DNA of 64,000 nucleotides. Origin: Capitulum mitella (Eukaryota; Arthropoda; Thecostraca; Pollicipedomorpha; Pollicipedidae). The position numbers and the translations under genes were made by a program. Location of the stretch: assembly GCA_030062745.1 (NCBI GenBank), contig CP099839.1, forward strand, positions 44,776,796 to 44,840,795, given 5' to 3'. The notes beneath the pieces are model-generated. The model saw only the letters and a program-made list of their open reading frames with translations. It was not told the origin of the DNA and ran no database searches. The first letter of the stretch is position 1; every line of letters begins with the position of its first letter. Below, piece after piece: positions 34,701 through 45,699 of the stretch.

Positions 34701-37700
34701 AAAAGGCTCCGGCTCGGCCTATCTTGAGACATCTGGTCGAACGCCGGCTTTCGGCCGGTTCAGCCCACAGCGACCACTGGATTTCGTCCGGGAACATCGA
34801 GGGCTCCGAGCCAAGGTGGATTTCTTACGTCAAAGTAGTCAACTATATGACCTTGGAGATAACGAATAGACGATTCCAGCCCCACAAAAACATTTCCAGG
34901 TAAACCTTAAGCAAAGAACAATCCAAATGCGGTGCGGGGAAAAATATACGACTTTTTCTGCAAAAATACGCGCAATATTTTCGGAACGCTACACTGAAAC
35001 AACATCTGAACGCGTGTTTGAACACAATTATGCTATTTAAGGATGCCACGTCAATATGTTTTCACAATCTCCACTGAAGCAATACACTCACCCACCATTA
35101 CGCGTTGCATTTTCGACCTAAACACTCATAAGTCCACTCAATAGCTGCGTATTGAGACTTCGATGCATTTCTCGACATCGACCCACCAATACTCGCCCAG
35201 TCCAGCAATTCCATGTTTACTGTGGCTTTTCTCAAGACATTCGACCCTGATGCATACACCACGACCATAACTCCGCACAGCCAACTGTCACACGGCCCCA
35301 GTGGCACCTACAGAAGCATGCACATCTCTTTACATGTTTAGTGCTGTGATGTACATTTTTAAAATCAAATTCAGATGGGTGAAGGCTTGTGACTCTGAAG
35401 CACCCTTGATACGGTACTGTCCAACGACTGAACCTGAACACACTGTTTTTAAGTACCTGTCTCTAGTTTATCACCATTTATATCCGACACATTTTCTTGA
35501 GCGAGCTCAGGGACGTGGCCGGGGAGGACATGGGGGCCATGCCCCCCCTAAGCCACGCGGCCCGCACTAGATATATGGCGATTTCGCACGAATACGGAGT
35601 AGTGGTCATATCTATCTTGCAAAAGCAAACATTATATGTTTTCCGGCGCGTTAAATATGAGGTAAATTACATAAAATTGCAGCCTCTTCCCATCAGTTCT
35701 GTCATAAGCCAGTGGCATATGACAAAATTTGACATTTGCCCCCTCCCCCGAAGAAAATCCTGGCTACGTGCCTGAGCGAGTTACGTGCAATCACCTCTTT
35801 TACATTTCACATTCTAACGTGCAGAAATAGTTAATATGCCACCATTTGTTGTTAAACCGTAATAGGCTCTTTCCATAACACATTTATAATGGAATATTTT
35901 CTGCCTTTTTTGCCATTTTCTGACAACCCTATTTACAGTACGTCGGTATGACCAGTTAAAACCGGTGACAGAAGCACATTTCGGCCGGCTGCTGTCAGCC
36001 CTGCTCTGGCCCCGGAGGCGGCGCGTGTCGGCTGACCTGTTCCCGCAGCAGGACGCGGACATTCTCCAGACTCTTGGTGACAGCCTTGGCCAGCGGCCGC
36101 ATGCCGGCGCTCTCCAGCTCCCGGTTCATGATGCAAGAGCCGGCCGCCAGACACTGGCGGCCGGCGCGGAGCGTCAGATAAGCGCAAACAGACACCACGG
36201 CCGCTGACGTCACGGCCACGGGCATGCGTCCCGGCCGGCGGCCACAGGGGAAACATGGGGCCGACCGGAGCACCGTGAGATAACCGTCTCCCAGGGTCCG
36301 CACCGAGTGCACTGCCCGAGACGAGCCACCAGTAAACGTCAGCCCCTATAAACATGGACAACTTATGCAAACGGCCAAACAGCACATCGCAAAGCCGCTA
36401 CACAAACCAAGACAGGCCGAACCGAGCGCCGACATACTGGCGCACTGAGTCACCAGTCAGACAGGCCAGAACACGGCACAGACACAGGCGGACAATAACG
36501 GCCCGGGGCGGCGGCGTCAGGAGCGTGACAGCCGCGGCGCCGGGCCGGACCTGTCAGTCGGACGGGAGCAAACAACCCCTGGTGACGTCAGCCGGCCGTC
36601 ACCGGCGGACCCCGCGGCGGTGGCCAGGGAGCGGCCGGCCCACCGGACTGGCGGCCGGCGTAACGTCGCACAGGGGTCCGCCAGAGAGCAGGGGTCATCC
36701 TGAGCAGACGCCACAGGCGGCCCGGCATCACGGAACAGACGTCGCCAACGCCCACGTCGCACGGAGCAGAAGTGACCAACGCCCCGGCGTCCACGCTGCA
36801 GACGTTACGGGCGGCCCGGTGTCAAACGGCGCAGAAGTCACGGACAGCGCGGCCAGTAAACACATGTGGTGCCATCATCAGCCGCTGTCTGGACGCAGCA
36901 GGACGCAGGGCTCTGGCCGTACACAGCCTGCGGCTAAATCGCAGGGTTCTGGTGGCAGAGAGCCTGCGGGTACACACACGGTACCGGCAGCACGACGCTA
37001 TCCCCGCTTAGGTCTAACACGGAACCTCGCCCGGCATCGCAATTCTGACGTAGCGTCTGCGAGCTGGCTGCCCACCCGGCCGCCGTCTCCGTCCAGCCAA
37101 TATCTCGACAGCCGACCACGGCTAGCCCAGCTAGCCGCGTCCTAGCCCGGCCCGCGCGCGGGCCCCGCTCTCACCTCGGCTCCGAACCAGAGCTGGCCGG
37201 CCAGGTTCTCCTGCAGCACGTCGTCCGGGAACTTGGCGCGGAAGTCGCGCGGCGCCCGCTCCTCGCCCACCACCTCATCCATCATGTGGTTGCAGATGCT
37301 GAGCACCTACCGGCGGCGGACAGCGGCCGGCGGTCAGACGGGGGGCCGGGGCCGGGGCCGTGACGCGGGCATAACGGCCCGCTCCCGGACACCAGGGGCA
37401 CAAGGAGACGCAAGCATCACCGGCGGCTGTCAGACGGACCTGGGGTCCCGCGGACCGTCCCGTTCATGAGCCGCCGAGGGTGTAATTATCCCTCCGCAGA
37501 AGCGAGTAATTGCCTGCTCGGGACGCGTCCGCTCGCACCGCGGCCGGAGAGCGCAGACAATGCGTTACTGCCGTCCGAGGAATGAGCATTGTGCACTGGG
37601 CCGGCGGACAATGGTGCAGGCGCCGTGCCGGCCGGCGCGGCGGGCCATGAGCTGGTGCGCCCGCCGCGGCGACGCCGCGCGCCGGCTGCCTGTCTGACGC

Positions 37701-40587
37701 CCGCCGCGGCCGGCGGCCTCGTGCATCACGACAAACCGGCTCCCGCAGGCTAACAGCCACGGCCGCACGGAAAACAATGCCGATTGTCTCTGGGTCATGG
37801 AGTGGCATGCCTCCGAACCGATGTGATCAGTCCCGCCATTCACGACAGGTTAACCACGTGGTTAATTCCGACAGTGCTGCCGCGAACGCGAGCGTTATGC
37901 CATGTAGCATGTCCTGACTGGCATATAATCCTGAAAAGTCCTACTTACAGGCACAAAGAACAAGGAGTCTGGCACAATGCATATGGTTAAGCATTTTTTC
38001 GACGTCAGAAAGAAACGCACACACTGGGGAATTCATCATGGTTAACTGAGATGCTGAGATCTTCAGGAACATGCCAGAATTTCTCGAATAAGGAGAACCG
38101 GTCCCAGTATAAGTCACATTATCCAGAATGTCATTTGTGATGCAAAACCAGAAATACTTATCTGCACTGCTACGTCCGGTGATAGATCCGGTCCAGCAGA
38201 GAGTGCAGTATGCATACCTTGTCCTGGCATGCCCTCAGCTGATTCACCAGCAGCGTGCACCTTTCTGGGTCCTTTCTGCCATCAAAGCTGTCCAGTTCCA
38301 GGGTCACCTTATTCAGTTCGTCATCAGCAAAAAAGAACTGAGCGAACAGCGACGTGTCCGTCCTCTGAAAGTACAGCAAACAATCAACTGAAGTTCTCTT
38401 AATTTCCCACATTTCTCCAAAGGAAAATCACATTTTGAGGCCCACTCTGAGATAAGCTGATTTTTGTCATGGCTGCAGGGAGCACACAGTAATTTAGTCT
38501 AATAATGAAGAAATTGGGCATTCAACATTTCCTTTTTTTGCTGTTTTCCCTTTAATGCCTGTGATAATTAATAAGTCTGCATGAGTGTTATTTCAGTCCC
38601 AATGACTGTCTTGGGGTTATTCCAGGCTTTAACCACTTGGTACAGAAAACCTTTATTTTCTTGAGGACTGGGCTATGAAGACTATGGACAATAGCAAGGC
38701 AGACCACATGACTATCAAAGAGATACCTGCTAGCCAGAATGATGTTGCTGGACAAGAAATCCAAATGCAAAAACCACTACTGCCATGAAACTATGGCCTT
38801 TTAGGAGTAATACTATTTGCCTGAACAGGGTTGTTGCTCAGTTCAGAGCACCAACATGCAGTTCTGTGGCACAACCAAGCAAATTAATTTTTACATCTAT
38901 TACAGCAAAACAAAATCCAGACTTTAGCTTCAGATTCAGATTCAGTTTACAGGGTGCCTAACAACATGGTGAGGCTCAGTGAGGCTTTACATTATACCAA
39001 ATGATGGATAAAGAAACATGCCCTACAACATTACATGGATGTTAGGTTCCAAAAGTGTTGTGCAAACAATCCTTCAAACATCTAAACCAGGAAAAACTGC
39101 ATGTAACAGCATATTCAAGAACACCACAGTTCTCTAATTTTGTTTGTTTGTTTGTTGTGGGTTAGGGTGCACAGCCTCTTGGGCTCAAGCGTCCGTGTCT
39201 TAAGTCAAGTCTTGTGTCCCGTCGGGCGTCAGTCAGTCGTCTGATCTCTAATTTTGCATCTAATGAATGTTGTGAAAATTGTAAACTGAACCTCCTTATA
39301 TCTCTTTTTTCCATGATTATTTTGTGTTAGCATTATCTTAATTTCCGGCTTCTGGACTGTCTCATGCAGCACCAACATGTATCCTAGCCAAACAAACATG
39401 ATGATCATCAATCTTGATTTCAGTGAAATACAACACTAGAGAAAACAGCTCACACAACACATGGGAAAGAGAAATCAGGCTACTAAAGAAGTGCTGGATA
39501 TTGGTGTTTATGAATTCTTCAATGCTTTTAACATACACCATAAATCAGGAACATGAATGGCAAATAACATATTTACAACAGCCACTATCATGCAACATCA
39601 GACAAGGAATTTTTTAAAAATCTAGAAATCATGGTTCATGGTCCCCTGACCTTCAGTAACAAGCCTATTACGTGATTGCAGGATGCAGGCATCATGCTGG
39701 CACAACTGGCAATATTTGTGTGATTTAGATAGTTTGTTTTGTTCCAGGGCTCCCAGGTATGAACATGATGTGATGCATACTTTGGTGAATAGGAAATTGT
39801 AACATATCCTCATTTTAAACAGTTCTTCTGGCAATGCACTAAGTATTCCATAGCCCAGTATTAGGTTTACAACAGATTGTATAACCTTAGGAAAACAATG
39901 TTTAGGCTTTCTTTACCAAAGGTGTCTCAATGAATTAAATGAAATCTACATGTCATCTATACATCAATTTTCATGTTTTATAGGAAACAGACCACAAAGA
40001 CAACAAAATGCAATACAATGAATTCAATATTGTCCACAAAACTTACCTACAATATGGATGCATTTTCTGATTCTTTTGCTTTAACACAGCATCCTACTGA
40101 GCTTTCCAATGCCACATGAATTACAAAGGCAACTAGCACTTCCTTGCTAATATGGAAAAAATGCAGGAATGGACAAATGGAAGCAGATGCCCCATGCCCT
40201 TCTAGTCTTAAACTTTGCATCACACATTAGACTGACAGCTGATGTTCACTGAAGGTGTAATACCTCAAAAAGTACAGTCAATATCTGCCTCATTCAAGCC
40301 ACAAAAATGTTGAAACTCTGATCACTTAAACTCTCACCTGGAGCCTCACACAAATGTAATGAAACACAAAATGCAGACTGCCTAACATGTGGATGGAGAA
40401 TAAATAAGACACAAAGTTTGGTCTGCAAAATGAAAGGCATACTTGCCATGAAACATAAAGAACTGGATACAACCAATCAGGGAACGAATCTACGTTTCAC
40501 GGAAACAAAATATTTACGTATTTCTACGCTCTACAGTTGGAAGGTACTGACTTTGGGTCTGTAGAACCACTTCCTCAGCGAGTACAT
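29190..40587 (-). CDS. ZFYVE28: LST2 / ZFYVE28 FYVE-domain regulator of receptor signalling, eleven exons
   Basis: Minus-strand exons 40587-40552, 38364-38218, 37306-37175, 36153-36037, 34528-34353, 33422-33251, 32121-31628, 31307-31038, 30538-30368, 30094-29949 and 29752-29190 total 2424 nt (807 residues). All junctions are GT-AG and phase-consistent. The conserved N-terminal domain (about 1-300) has [47 protein letters not shown] and [21 protein letters not shown] Pro-rich disordered middle follows (runs of 16, 9 and 10 Pro), with [19 protein letters not shown] and a C-terminal FYVE finger (742-807) with [14 protein letters not shown] and RVCDEC. The FYVE finger binds PI3P on early endosomes. 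LST2 proteins (C. elegans lst-2, human ZFYVE28) down-regulate EGFR-type signalling. Confidence 0.95.
29949..30094 (-). CDS. ZFYVE28: LST2 exon 10
   Basis: Encodes [20 protein letters not shown] and [20 protein letters not shown], a conserved LST2 block. The acceptor is cctacag and the donor gtaagt. Confidence 0.93.
30368..30538 (-). CDS. ZFYVE28: LST2 exon 9
   Basis: Ser/Thr/Asp-rich linker ([13 protein letters not shown]) followed by a helical [20 protein letters not shown] stretch. The acceptor is ctccgacag and the donor gtgagt, phase 2. Confidence 0.88.
31038..31307 (-). CDS. ZFYVE28: LST2 exon 8
   Basis: Encodes [20 protein letters not shown], a nine-proline run, [13 protein letters not shown] and LLYQHNH. 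The acceptor is gcgggcag. The donor gtgagc at 31037 is needed to avoid the in-frame TGA just beyond. Confidence 0.85.
31628..32121 (-). CDS. ZFYVE28: LST2 exon 7
   Basis: Begins [20 protein letters not shown] after acceptor ggtctccag. It is then mostly disordered, with a 16-residue proline run encoded by a pure (CCG)n tract. The donor is gtgagc, phase 2. Confidence 0.9.
31691..31739. repeat. (GGC)16 trinucleotide repeat inside LST2 exon 7
   Basis: An uninterrupted GGC run. On the minus strand it encodes the 16-residue proline tract, and its length may be polymorphic. Confidence 0.9.
33251..33422 (-). CDS. ZFYVE28: LST2 exon 6
   Basis: Encodes [40 protein letters not shown] and [10 protein letters not shown]. 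The acceptor is tgcgacag and the donor gtgaca. Confidence 0.94.
34353..34528 (-). CDS. ZFYVE28: LST2 exon 5
   Basis: Encodes [38 protein letters not shown] and ALFSETVQR. The acceptor is cccggcag and the donor gtgagc, phase 2. Confidence 0.93.
35508..35774 (-). mobile_element. hAT-like MITE family 1, copy 2
   Basis: Ends CAGGGACGTGGCC and GGCTACGTGCCTG. Flanks AGCGAGCT and AGCGAGTT match at 7 of 8 positions. The internal CCAGTGGCATATGAC region is shared with copies 1 and 3. It lies in LST2 intron 4. Confidence 0.75.
36037..36153 (-). CDS. ZFYVE28: LST2 exon 4
   Basis: Encodes [20 protein letters not shown] through [12 protein letters not shown]. The acceptor is ccgccag and the donor gtcagc. 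Confidence 0.93.
37175..37306 (-). CDS. ZFYVE28: LST2 exon 3
   Basis: Encodes [20 protein letters not shown] through [12 protein letters not shown]. The acceptor ccggtag has a weak pyrimidine tract. The donor is gtgaga. Confidence 0.92.
38218..38364 (-). CDS. ZFYVE28: LST2 exon 2
   Basis: The acceptor is ctttcag. It encodes [18 protein letters not shown] through [12 protein letters not shown]. The donor is gtatgc. Confidence 0.95.
38400..40480. other. CpG-depleted LST2 intron 1
   Basis: Apart from a small CpG cluster at 39190-39240, only a handful of CpGs were seen in about 2 kb. CpG frequency returns abruptly at about 40485, close to exon 1. No exon was recognised. Confidence 0.55.
40552..40587 (-). 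CDS. ZFYVE28: LST2 exon 1
   Basis: ATG followed by [11 protein letters not shown], the conserved start of LST2 proteins. The donor is gtcagt, phase 0. Confidence 0.88.
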
Positions 40588-41457
40588 GATTCCTTCGAGT
40601 TCTTGCGAATAAGTAGATCTTGAGACTTGGAGCGATTCAGTCTTCTCCACTGACACTGCTGCTCACTTCCTTATGTCCTAGTCATCACTGACCACCAGGT
40701 TCTGTCTTCCGTTCTCGTCTTGTTCCGTGTGTCGGACGATTCATCAGTGCCAACAAACTGTCAATCCTCGCCCTTTTCTGGAACTTCCGCTTCCCTATGA
40801 CAATAACATGAATGCTGGCGTGATCCGTTGTATAAGTAAACGTTAACAATCTTTTTATGTGACCTTGCCCGCGCACTCGGTCTCAGTCTGATCAAGAATC
40901 ACATCCGTGTTCCATAGACGAATTCGCAATAATATGCGTCATTACTGCCTCACTTTCCCCTTGCAGGTCTGTCAGAGTAATACAAACGAACAATACAAAA
41001 CTTATATTTTCACACGGAGAAAGTTACATGATGGAAATCACATCTAAACAAAAAATTAAAGCAAGAGGTTCATCAGTATCCAAGAGTGTTTGGGGAATGA
41101 ATACACCTTTAGTATGGTTACGATCAAGCAATGACGCGGACACGTGACAACGAAATTCTACAATGCCTGAAAAAATTTACAGTAAAAGTGGAAATGGCAG
41201 TATCGGTAAAGGGCGGGCAGAGGAACCAGAAGATACAGGATAGCCATGCGCGCCGTCCCAGCATTAAACAGTCATTTTATAACGATACAAGGGGATAATT
41301 ATTTTAGAGTCTGCCGATGCCACCTTCAGACACCTTGAAAACTCAGAAATTGTATGCAGTTTTTCTCGAGCTTAGATGGAAACATTAAAAAGGAGAAAAT
41401 CCATGACTTTTTCTTTCCCCATTTTCCTACCTGTTTGAAAGGAGGGATCATCTCCAG

Positions 41458-41637
41458 TCGCACTGAACACTTTTTCTCAACGGGCAATCTCGTTGTGTGA
41501 GAATACACAATGCAGTTAATGGGTGCTGAATCGGTTAATGCAGTTAATGCAGTTAATGCCGTTAATCGCACTGAACATTTTTCTCAACGGGCAAACTCGT
41601 CATGTGAGAACACGCAACGCAGATTAATGGGTGCTAG
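41458..41637. repeat. tandem duplication of about 70 bases with GTTAATGCA units between
   Basis: Two copies of a block starting cgcactgaaca and ending ttaatgggtgcta (41458-41529 and 41568-41637). They are separated by three short gttaatgca/c repeats. Confidence 0.7.
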
Positions 41638-42553
41638 GGGAGATTCGGGCAATATCGGGTGATAGGTAATTTTGGACACCCTCATTTCTTCGTTACGGTT
41701 GGACTCACGTCCAAAATGTTACTTTTTGGAACTGGAAAGGATCCAATATCCCTTTTTTGCCGCGTTGCGAATACGAAGAGTTGCAGGTCTCGGGTGATTT
41801 TTTTTTCTTTGAATTCACTGTTTCCGTTTTTAAAATTTCCGATTTTCTGCCACCTGACATTGGACAATCCACAGGTAGGAATGTCCGCAATTATCATATC
41901 ACGCTCTATTCGTGCATTTGCTTCATTTTAGAAGTGACTGCAAATGGCTGGAACCGTTTCCCTTGCCACATTTTAATGCACCGCCTTTCTGGTAATATTG
42001 GACACCGTCCGAAAGTACTCGAACGTCGGAAAACTGTGCCTTAATATGTGCAACGAAATACATTTTTATCAAAACCACATTCTACCAGAGATGCGCGGTA
42101 GCACCCAAGAATCTGTCGGCTGGCAGAAATATTACAACGAATCGACCAGGCAACTTCTGGTGTCTGACGGCAGCACCAGCAGCGGCGGAGCGGCAAGCCG
42201 ACGTCAATAGCAAAGGCGGCCGGAGGTTGACGTTTGGGTAGATGCCTAGCTAGTAATTGACCAAGGAAATTTTAACTTAACCTCAGTTAGTACAGCTTGT
42301 ATCAGACATGGATCGGATAAATTTGGACGGTCGTCTGACATTATCGAACGTTGAAAGAAATTACCCAGATTCAAAATGTATTATTTTAAAGGTGACTGCA
42401 GCTAAACAAATGCCCACAGCAGCAATTAAAAAGGCCACATTTTAGATTTGAAAGTGGTCTTCCATCTGAATGCCCTTTAGTTGACCTGCGCCTATCTGGG
42501 AATTAACTACAACTGATTTTAGATAGGCGTCCGATATAAGCCGACTCTGCCCT
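41637..42553 (+). mobile_element. about 920-bp non-autonomous DNA element, copy 2
   Basis: Inverted homologue of 21073-21999. The terminal inverted repeats are AGATTCGGGCAATATCGG at the left and the complement of AGAGTCGGCTTATATCGG at the right. It sits about 1 kb upstream of the LST2 start codon. Confidence 0.65.
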
Positions 42554-42921
42554 AAATGCGTCGGATCATTTTTAAAGTCGCTATAGGGCCAGAGCTAATT
42601 ATGCCCAGGGGCATGACTTTGTATAATTTTGGTGCGGAGTGTACCATGCCAAAGGAAATGATTAGTAAAGAATTCCATGCCATGTTTTGATCCATTCATG
42701 TGTTTCCTTATTTTACAAAACAAAGTTATATAAATAAGTTATCAATGTCACATTTTAGGGTCTGGTGAGTTCATTGCTCCATACCAAAATTTCTCCCATT
42801 TCTACACCCATGTTTATGCCATTTCTTTCCATGCAGTACCAGAGTGCATGTTCATGTTTTCGGACATTGATGGCGCTGCCGCCTTACGTGTTCTATGGAA
42901 TGCTACACCTATGTGGGCGGA

Positions 42922-43245
42922 AGCGGAGGAACCTCCGTGGAGACTATGTAATGCTACGCCTGTATGAGCAGTAGCGGAGGAACCTCCGTGGAGACTATGT
43001 AATGCTGCGCCTGTATGAGCAGTAGCGGAGGAACCTCCGTGGAGACTATGTAATGCTACGCCTGTATGAGCAGTAGCGGAGGAACCTCCGTGGAGACCAT
43101 GTAATGCTACGCCTGTATGAGCAGTAGCGGAGGAACCTCCGTGGAGACCATGTAATGCTACGCCTGTATGAGCAGTAGCGGAGGAACCTCCGTGGAGACC
43201 ATGTAATGCTACGCCTGTATGAGCAGTAGCGGAGAAACCTCTGTG
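42922..43245. repeat. 51-bp minisatellite, six full units
   Basis: Units begin agcggaggaacctccgtgga at 42922, 42973, 43024, 43075, 43126 and 43177, with a partial unit at 43228. Period is exactly 51. Each unit contains the small palindrome GGAGGAACCTCC. Confidence 0.9.
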
Positions 43246-43430
43246 GAGATAGGGAGGGGGTGATTTTGTATATGTGTGGGTAATTTTTATTTTTGTGCGA
43301 GGTAAAAGTGATTTTTACTCGCGTCTTTTCCGTGTACCGCCATAGGGTTAATGTTAAATGTTGTCCAAAGTTGGGACGGTGGGGGGGGAGGGTAGGCAGG
43401 TGCCCAGCTGTCCTGCCCTAGTTCCTACGC
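43228..43430 (+). repeat. dispersed AGTAGCGGAGG repeat, copy 2
   Basis: Continues from the last minisatellite unit with gtggagataggg, accgccatagggttaatg and ttaaatgttgtcc, as at 13190. Confidence 0.6.
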
Positions 43431-43494
43431 ACCTGCATGTGGGTTCCCCTAAATGTTTTTTCTAAAGTGTTCCACATATGTGGTCCTCTTTCAG

Positions 43495-43660
43495 GAGCGG
43501 AGGAAACTCTGTAGAGATAGGGGGGGGGGGGGACGTGACTTTTACCTCGTTTCTTTCCTTGTAATGTCATAGGGTTAATGCAAAATGTTGCCCAAAGTGG
43601 GGAGAGGGGGAGCTGCCCCCGGCTTTCCCACTTCCAACGCCTCCGTCCCCTTGTGTCTTT
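43495..43660 (+). repeat. dispersed AGTAGCGGAGG repeat, copy 3
   Basis: Starts gagcggaggaaact, then gtagagatag plus a G-run, catagggttaatgc and aaatgttgcccaaag. Confidence 0.6.
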
Positions 43661-44089
43661 GGCATGAGAAATGGGAAGGAACTCGGAGGTTTTTTGTTCT
43701 TGGCTCCCACGAAAGTTTTGATTCTTGGTGACTTTGTGATGACCACTTGCAAAACTAATTCAAGAAGGTTTCATTGTGCATGGTCGGAATTTCATAACTG
43801 GTTGGCATTTCATATAACAAATTACAACAGTCGTTGGGCCGTTTATTTTTTTTACGGTGACGGTCGGGCCTGCTGGGAACCTGCAGTTTCGGCAGCGATC
43901 CATTGGATAACAAGAACCATTGCCTGAGACACATTGGCGGCGGAAAGTCCGGATTTAAGCGGGATGTAGTTTACTTCTAAGCAATTTCTTTATAACCACC
44001 GTCATAAGATTTGTAAGGGTTAGGCCAGATTTGTTGTTCAAAGGGCAGGGATGGCAGCTCTCCACCTCCGTATCGGTTCCATCCACTAG

Positions 44090-44220
44090 TAGCGGAAGAT
44101 GTTCCGGCAAGGGGAGGGGGGCACCGGCTGCTTTTCGAAACATTCATTCCCATGCAACGTCCGGGGGCAAATGTTAAATTTCGCCAGTTAAGGGGGGGGG
44201 GGCATGGTGCCCCTGCGTCC
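44090..44220 (+). repeat. dispersed AGTAGCGGAGG repeat, copy 4 (diverged)
   Basis: Starts agtagcggaagatg, a G-run, and ends gttaaatttcgccag plus a G-run. It resembles copies 1-3 at lower identity. Confidence 0.45.
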
Positions 44221-44574
44221 CCCTGTTCCGCTGCCATTGGTTCCGCCGTATGTGCTAAGACACCACCAAAGGGTCTGTTTTCACATTTCGTGGCCCATGG
44301 GACTGGGCTGCCGGCAAGACGACCGCAAATAATCAGACTATGCATGGCGTATAAACAGTTTCTGATCAATACAGTCTGACAGAAACAGCATCCGCTAACC
44401 ATGACGCCACAGCTGACGGATTCAGCGTTGTGGTCGACCTGTGGATGTGTCTCCGAGGACCTCAACGCTCAGTGGGCGTTGTATATCGCCAAAGTCAGAG
44501 CGTCCTCAGACCCCAATCAGCACCGACTTCAACGCCCGGCAACGACGTCACGCTCAGGCGTCGCTGGTGGTGTC

Positions 44575-44835
44575 CAGGCACGCAGCCAAAATTTTTCCGG
44601 GGGGGGGAATACCGAATTATGTCATATGCCACTGGCATATGGCGAAATTTATAGGAAAAGGCAGCAATTTTATGTAATTTATCTCGTATTTAACGCAAAG
44701 AAAAACATACAGTGTTTGTTTTTACAACATATGTATGATTATTATTTCGCATTCGTGCAAAATCGCCACATATATAGTGCAGACCACTTGGCTCAGGGGG
44801 GCATGACCCCATGGACCCCCTTGGATACGTCCCTG
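44575..44835 (+). mobile_element. hAT-like MITE family 1, copy 3 with exact target duplication
   Basis: Starts CAGGCACGCAGCC and ends GGATACGTCCCTG. The 8-bp flanks GTGGTGTC (44567-44574 and 44836-44843) are identical. It contains a G-run and the palindrome-like CATATGCCACTGGCATATGG. No transposase. Confidence 0.85.
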
Positions 44836-45699
44836 GTGGTGTCATTGCTCACCGAGCAGAAAAAAACACTCGGTCTCAGAAAGAGGGAATTTTTGGCTGC
44901 AGTCTTCAGCTTTGTGGGAGTCCGGACAACCACGAAGAGATACAGAAACTCTACCCATGGCGTTGCTGGATATTAACCCGCCCCCGACTGGCGGTCGGCG
45001 CCGATCACGCTCGACCGGGGAGGAGGGCGGGGCGGTTGACCGTCCCCCCTCTAACTCACAAACGCTTGGTCGCACGATAAAAATAAATACACCGTTGGAA
45101 AGCTCGTGACAAGTAAAGCTCCAAACTAGTCTCATTTGTAGTTTTGGATAACATATAAGCCATTCACGCCCTAACATGATTTCTCATAGCCGACTGCATG
45201 AGACCGAGAAACGACCTGGATCTCAATGGCTGTGACTAATAACGTCTAGGTAAAGGCACCAACGAACAGGTAAAGGTCCGCAAATGGCGATACACGTCTA
45301 ATTTCTCTGATTTGTTCAATATATTCGCCTAAACGAACACAGCAATTTCCGCGCCGGTTGCCGGCCGGCGCCGTAGCCGTACACAGTATGAAATTAACGG
45401 GAACTAATTTTAGCATTCCTTTATTTTTGCGACATAAGTCTGTCCAAATCATTGTATTGATCCTAATGGTTCTTGTGATGGTTTCCAAGCTTAAATTTGG
45501 AAAAAGTTCATTAGTTACTTATTTACACAATTGGCGGAGCTTTATTCTCGAGAGCCTGTTTATTTGTAAAATATGCAACTTCCTGAAACTTTTTGAGCTT
45601 CATGGTATTCCTTACGTCTGTGCCAGCCAGTTCTACCATTTTCCACCCGCTCTGAGTAATTCATCGCTGATTTTGACAGCGGTACATTTTGACTCATAA

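Noticed and set aside
44401-45180. Overlapping open frames on both strands
   Set aside because: They cross the MITE at 44575-44835 and its G-run, and none shows a recognisable domain.
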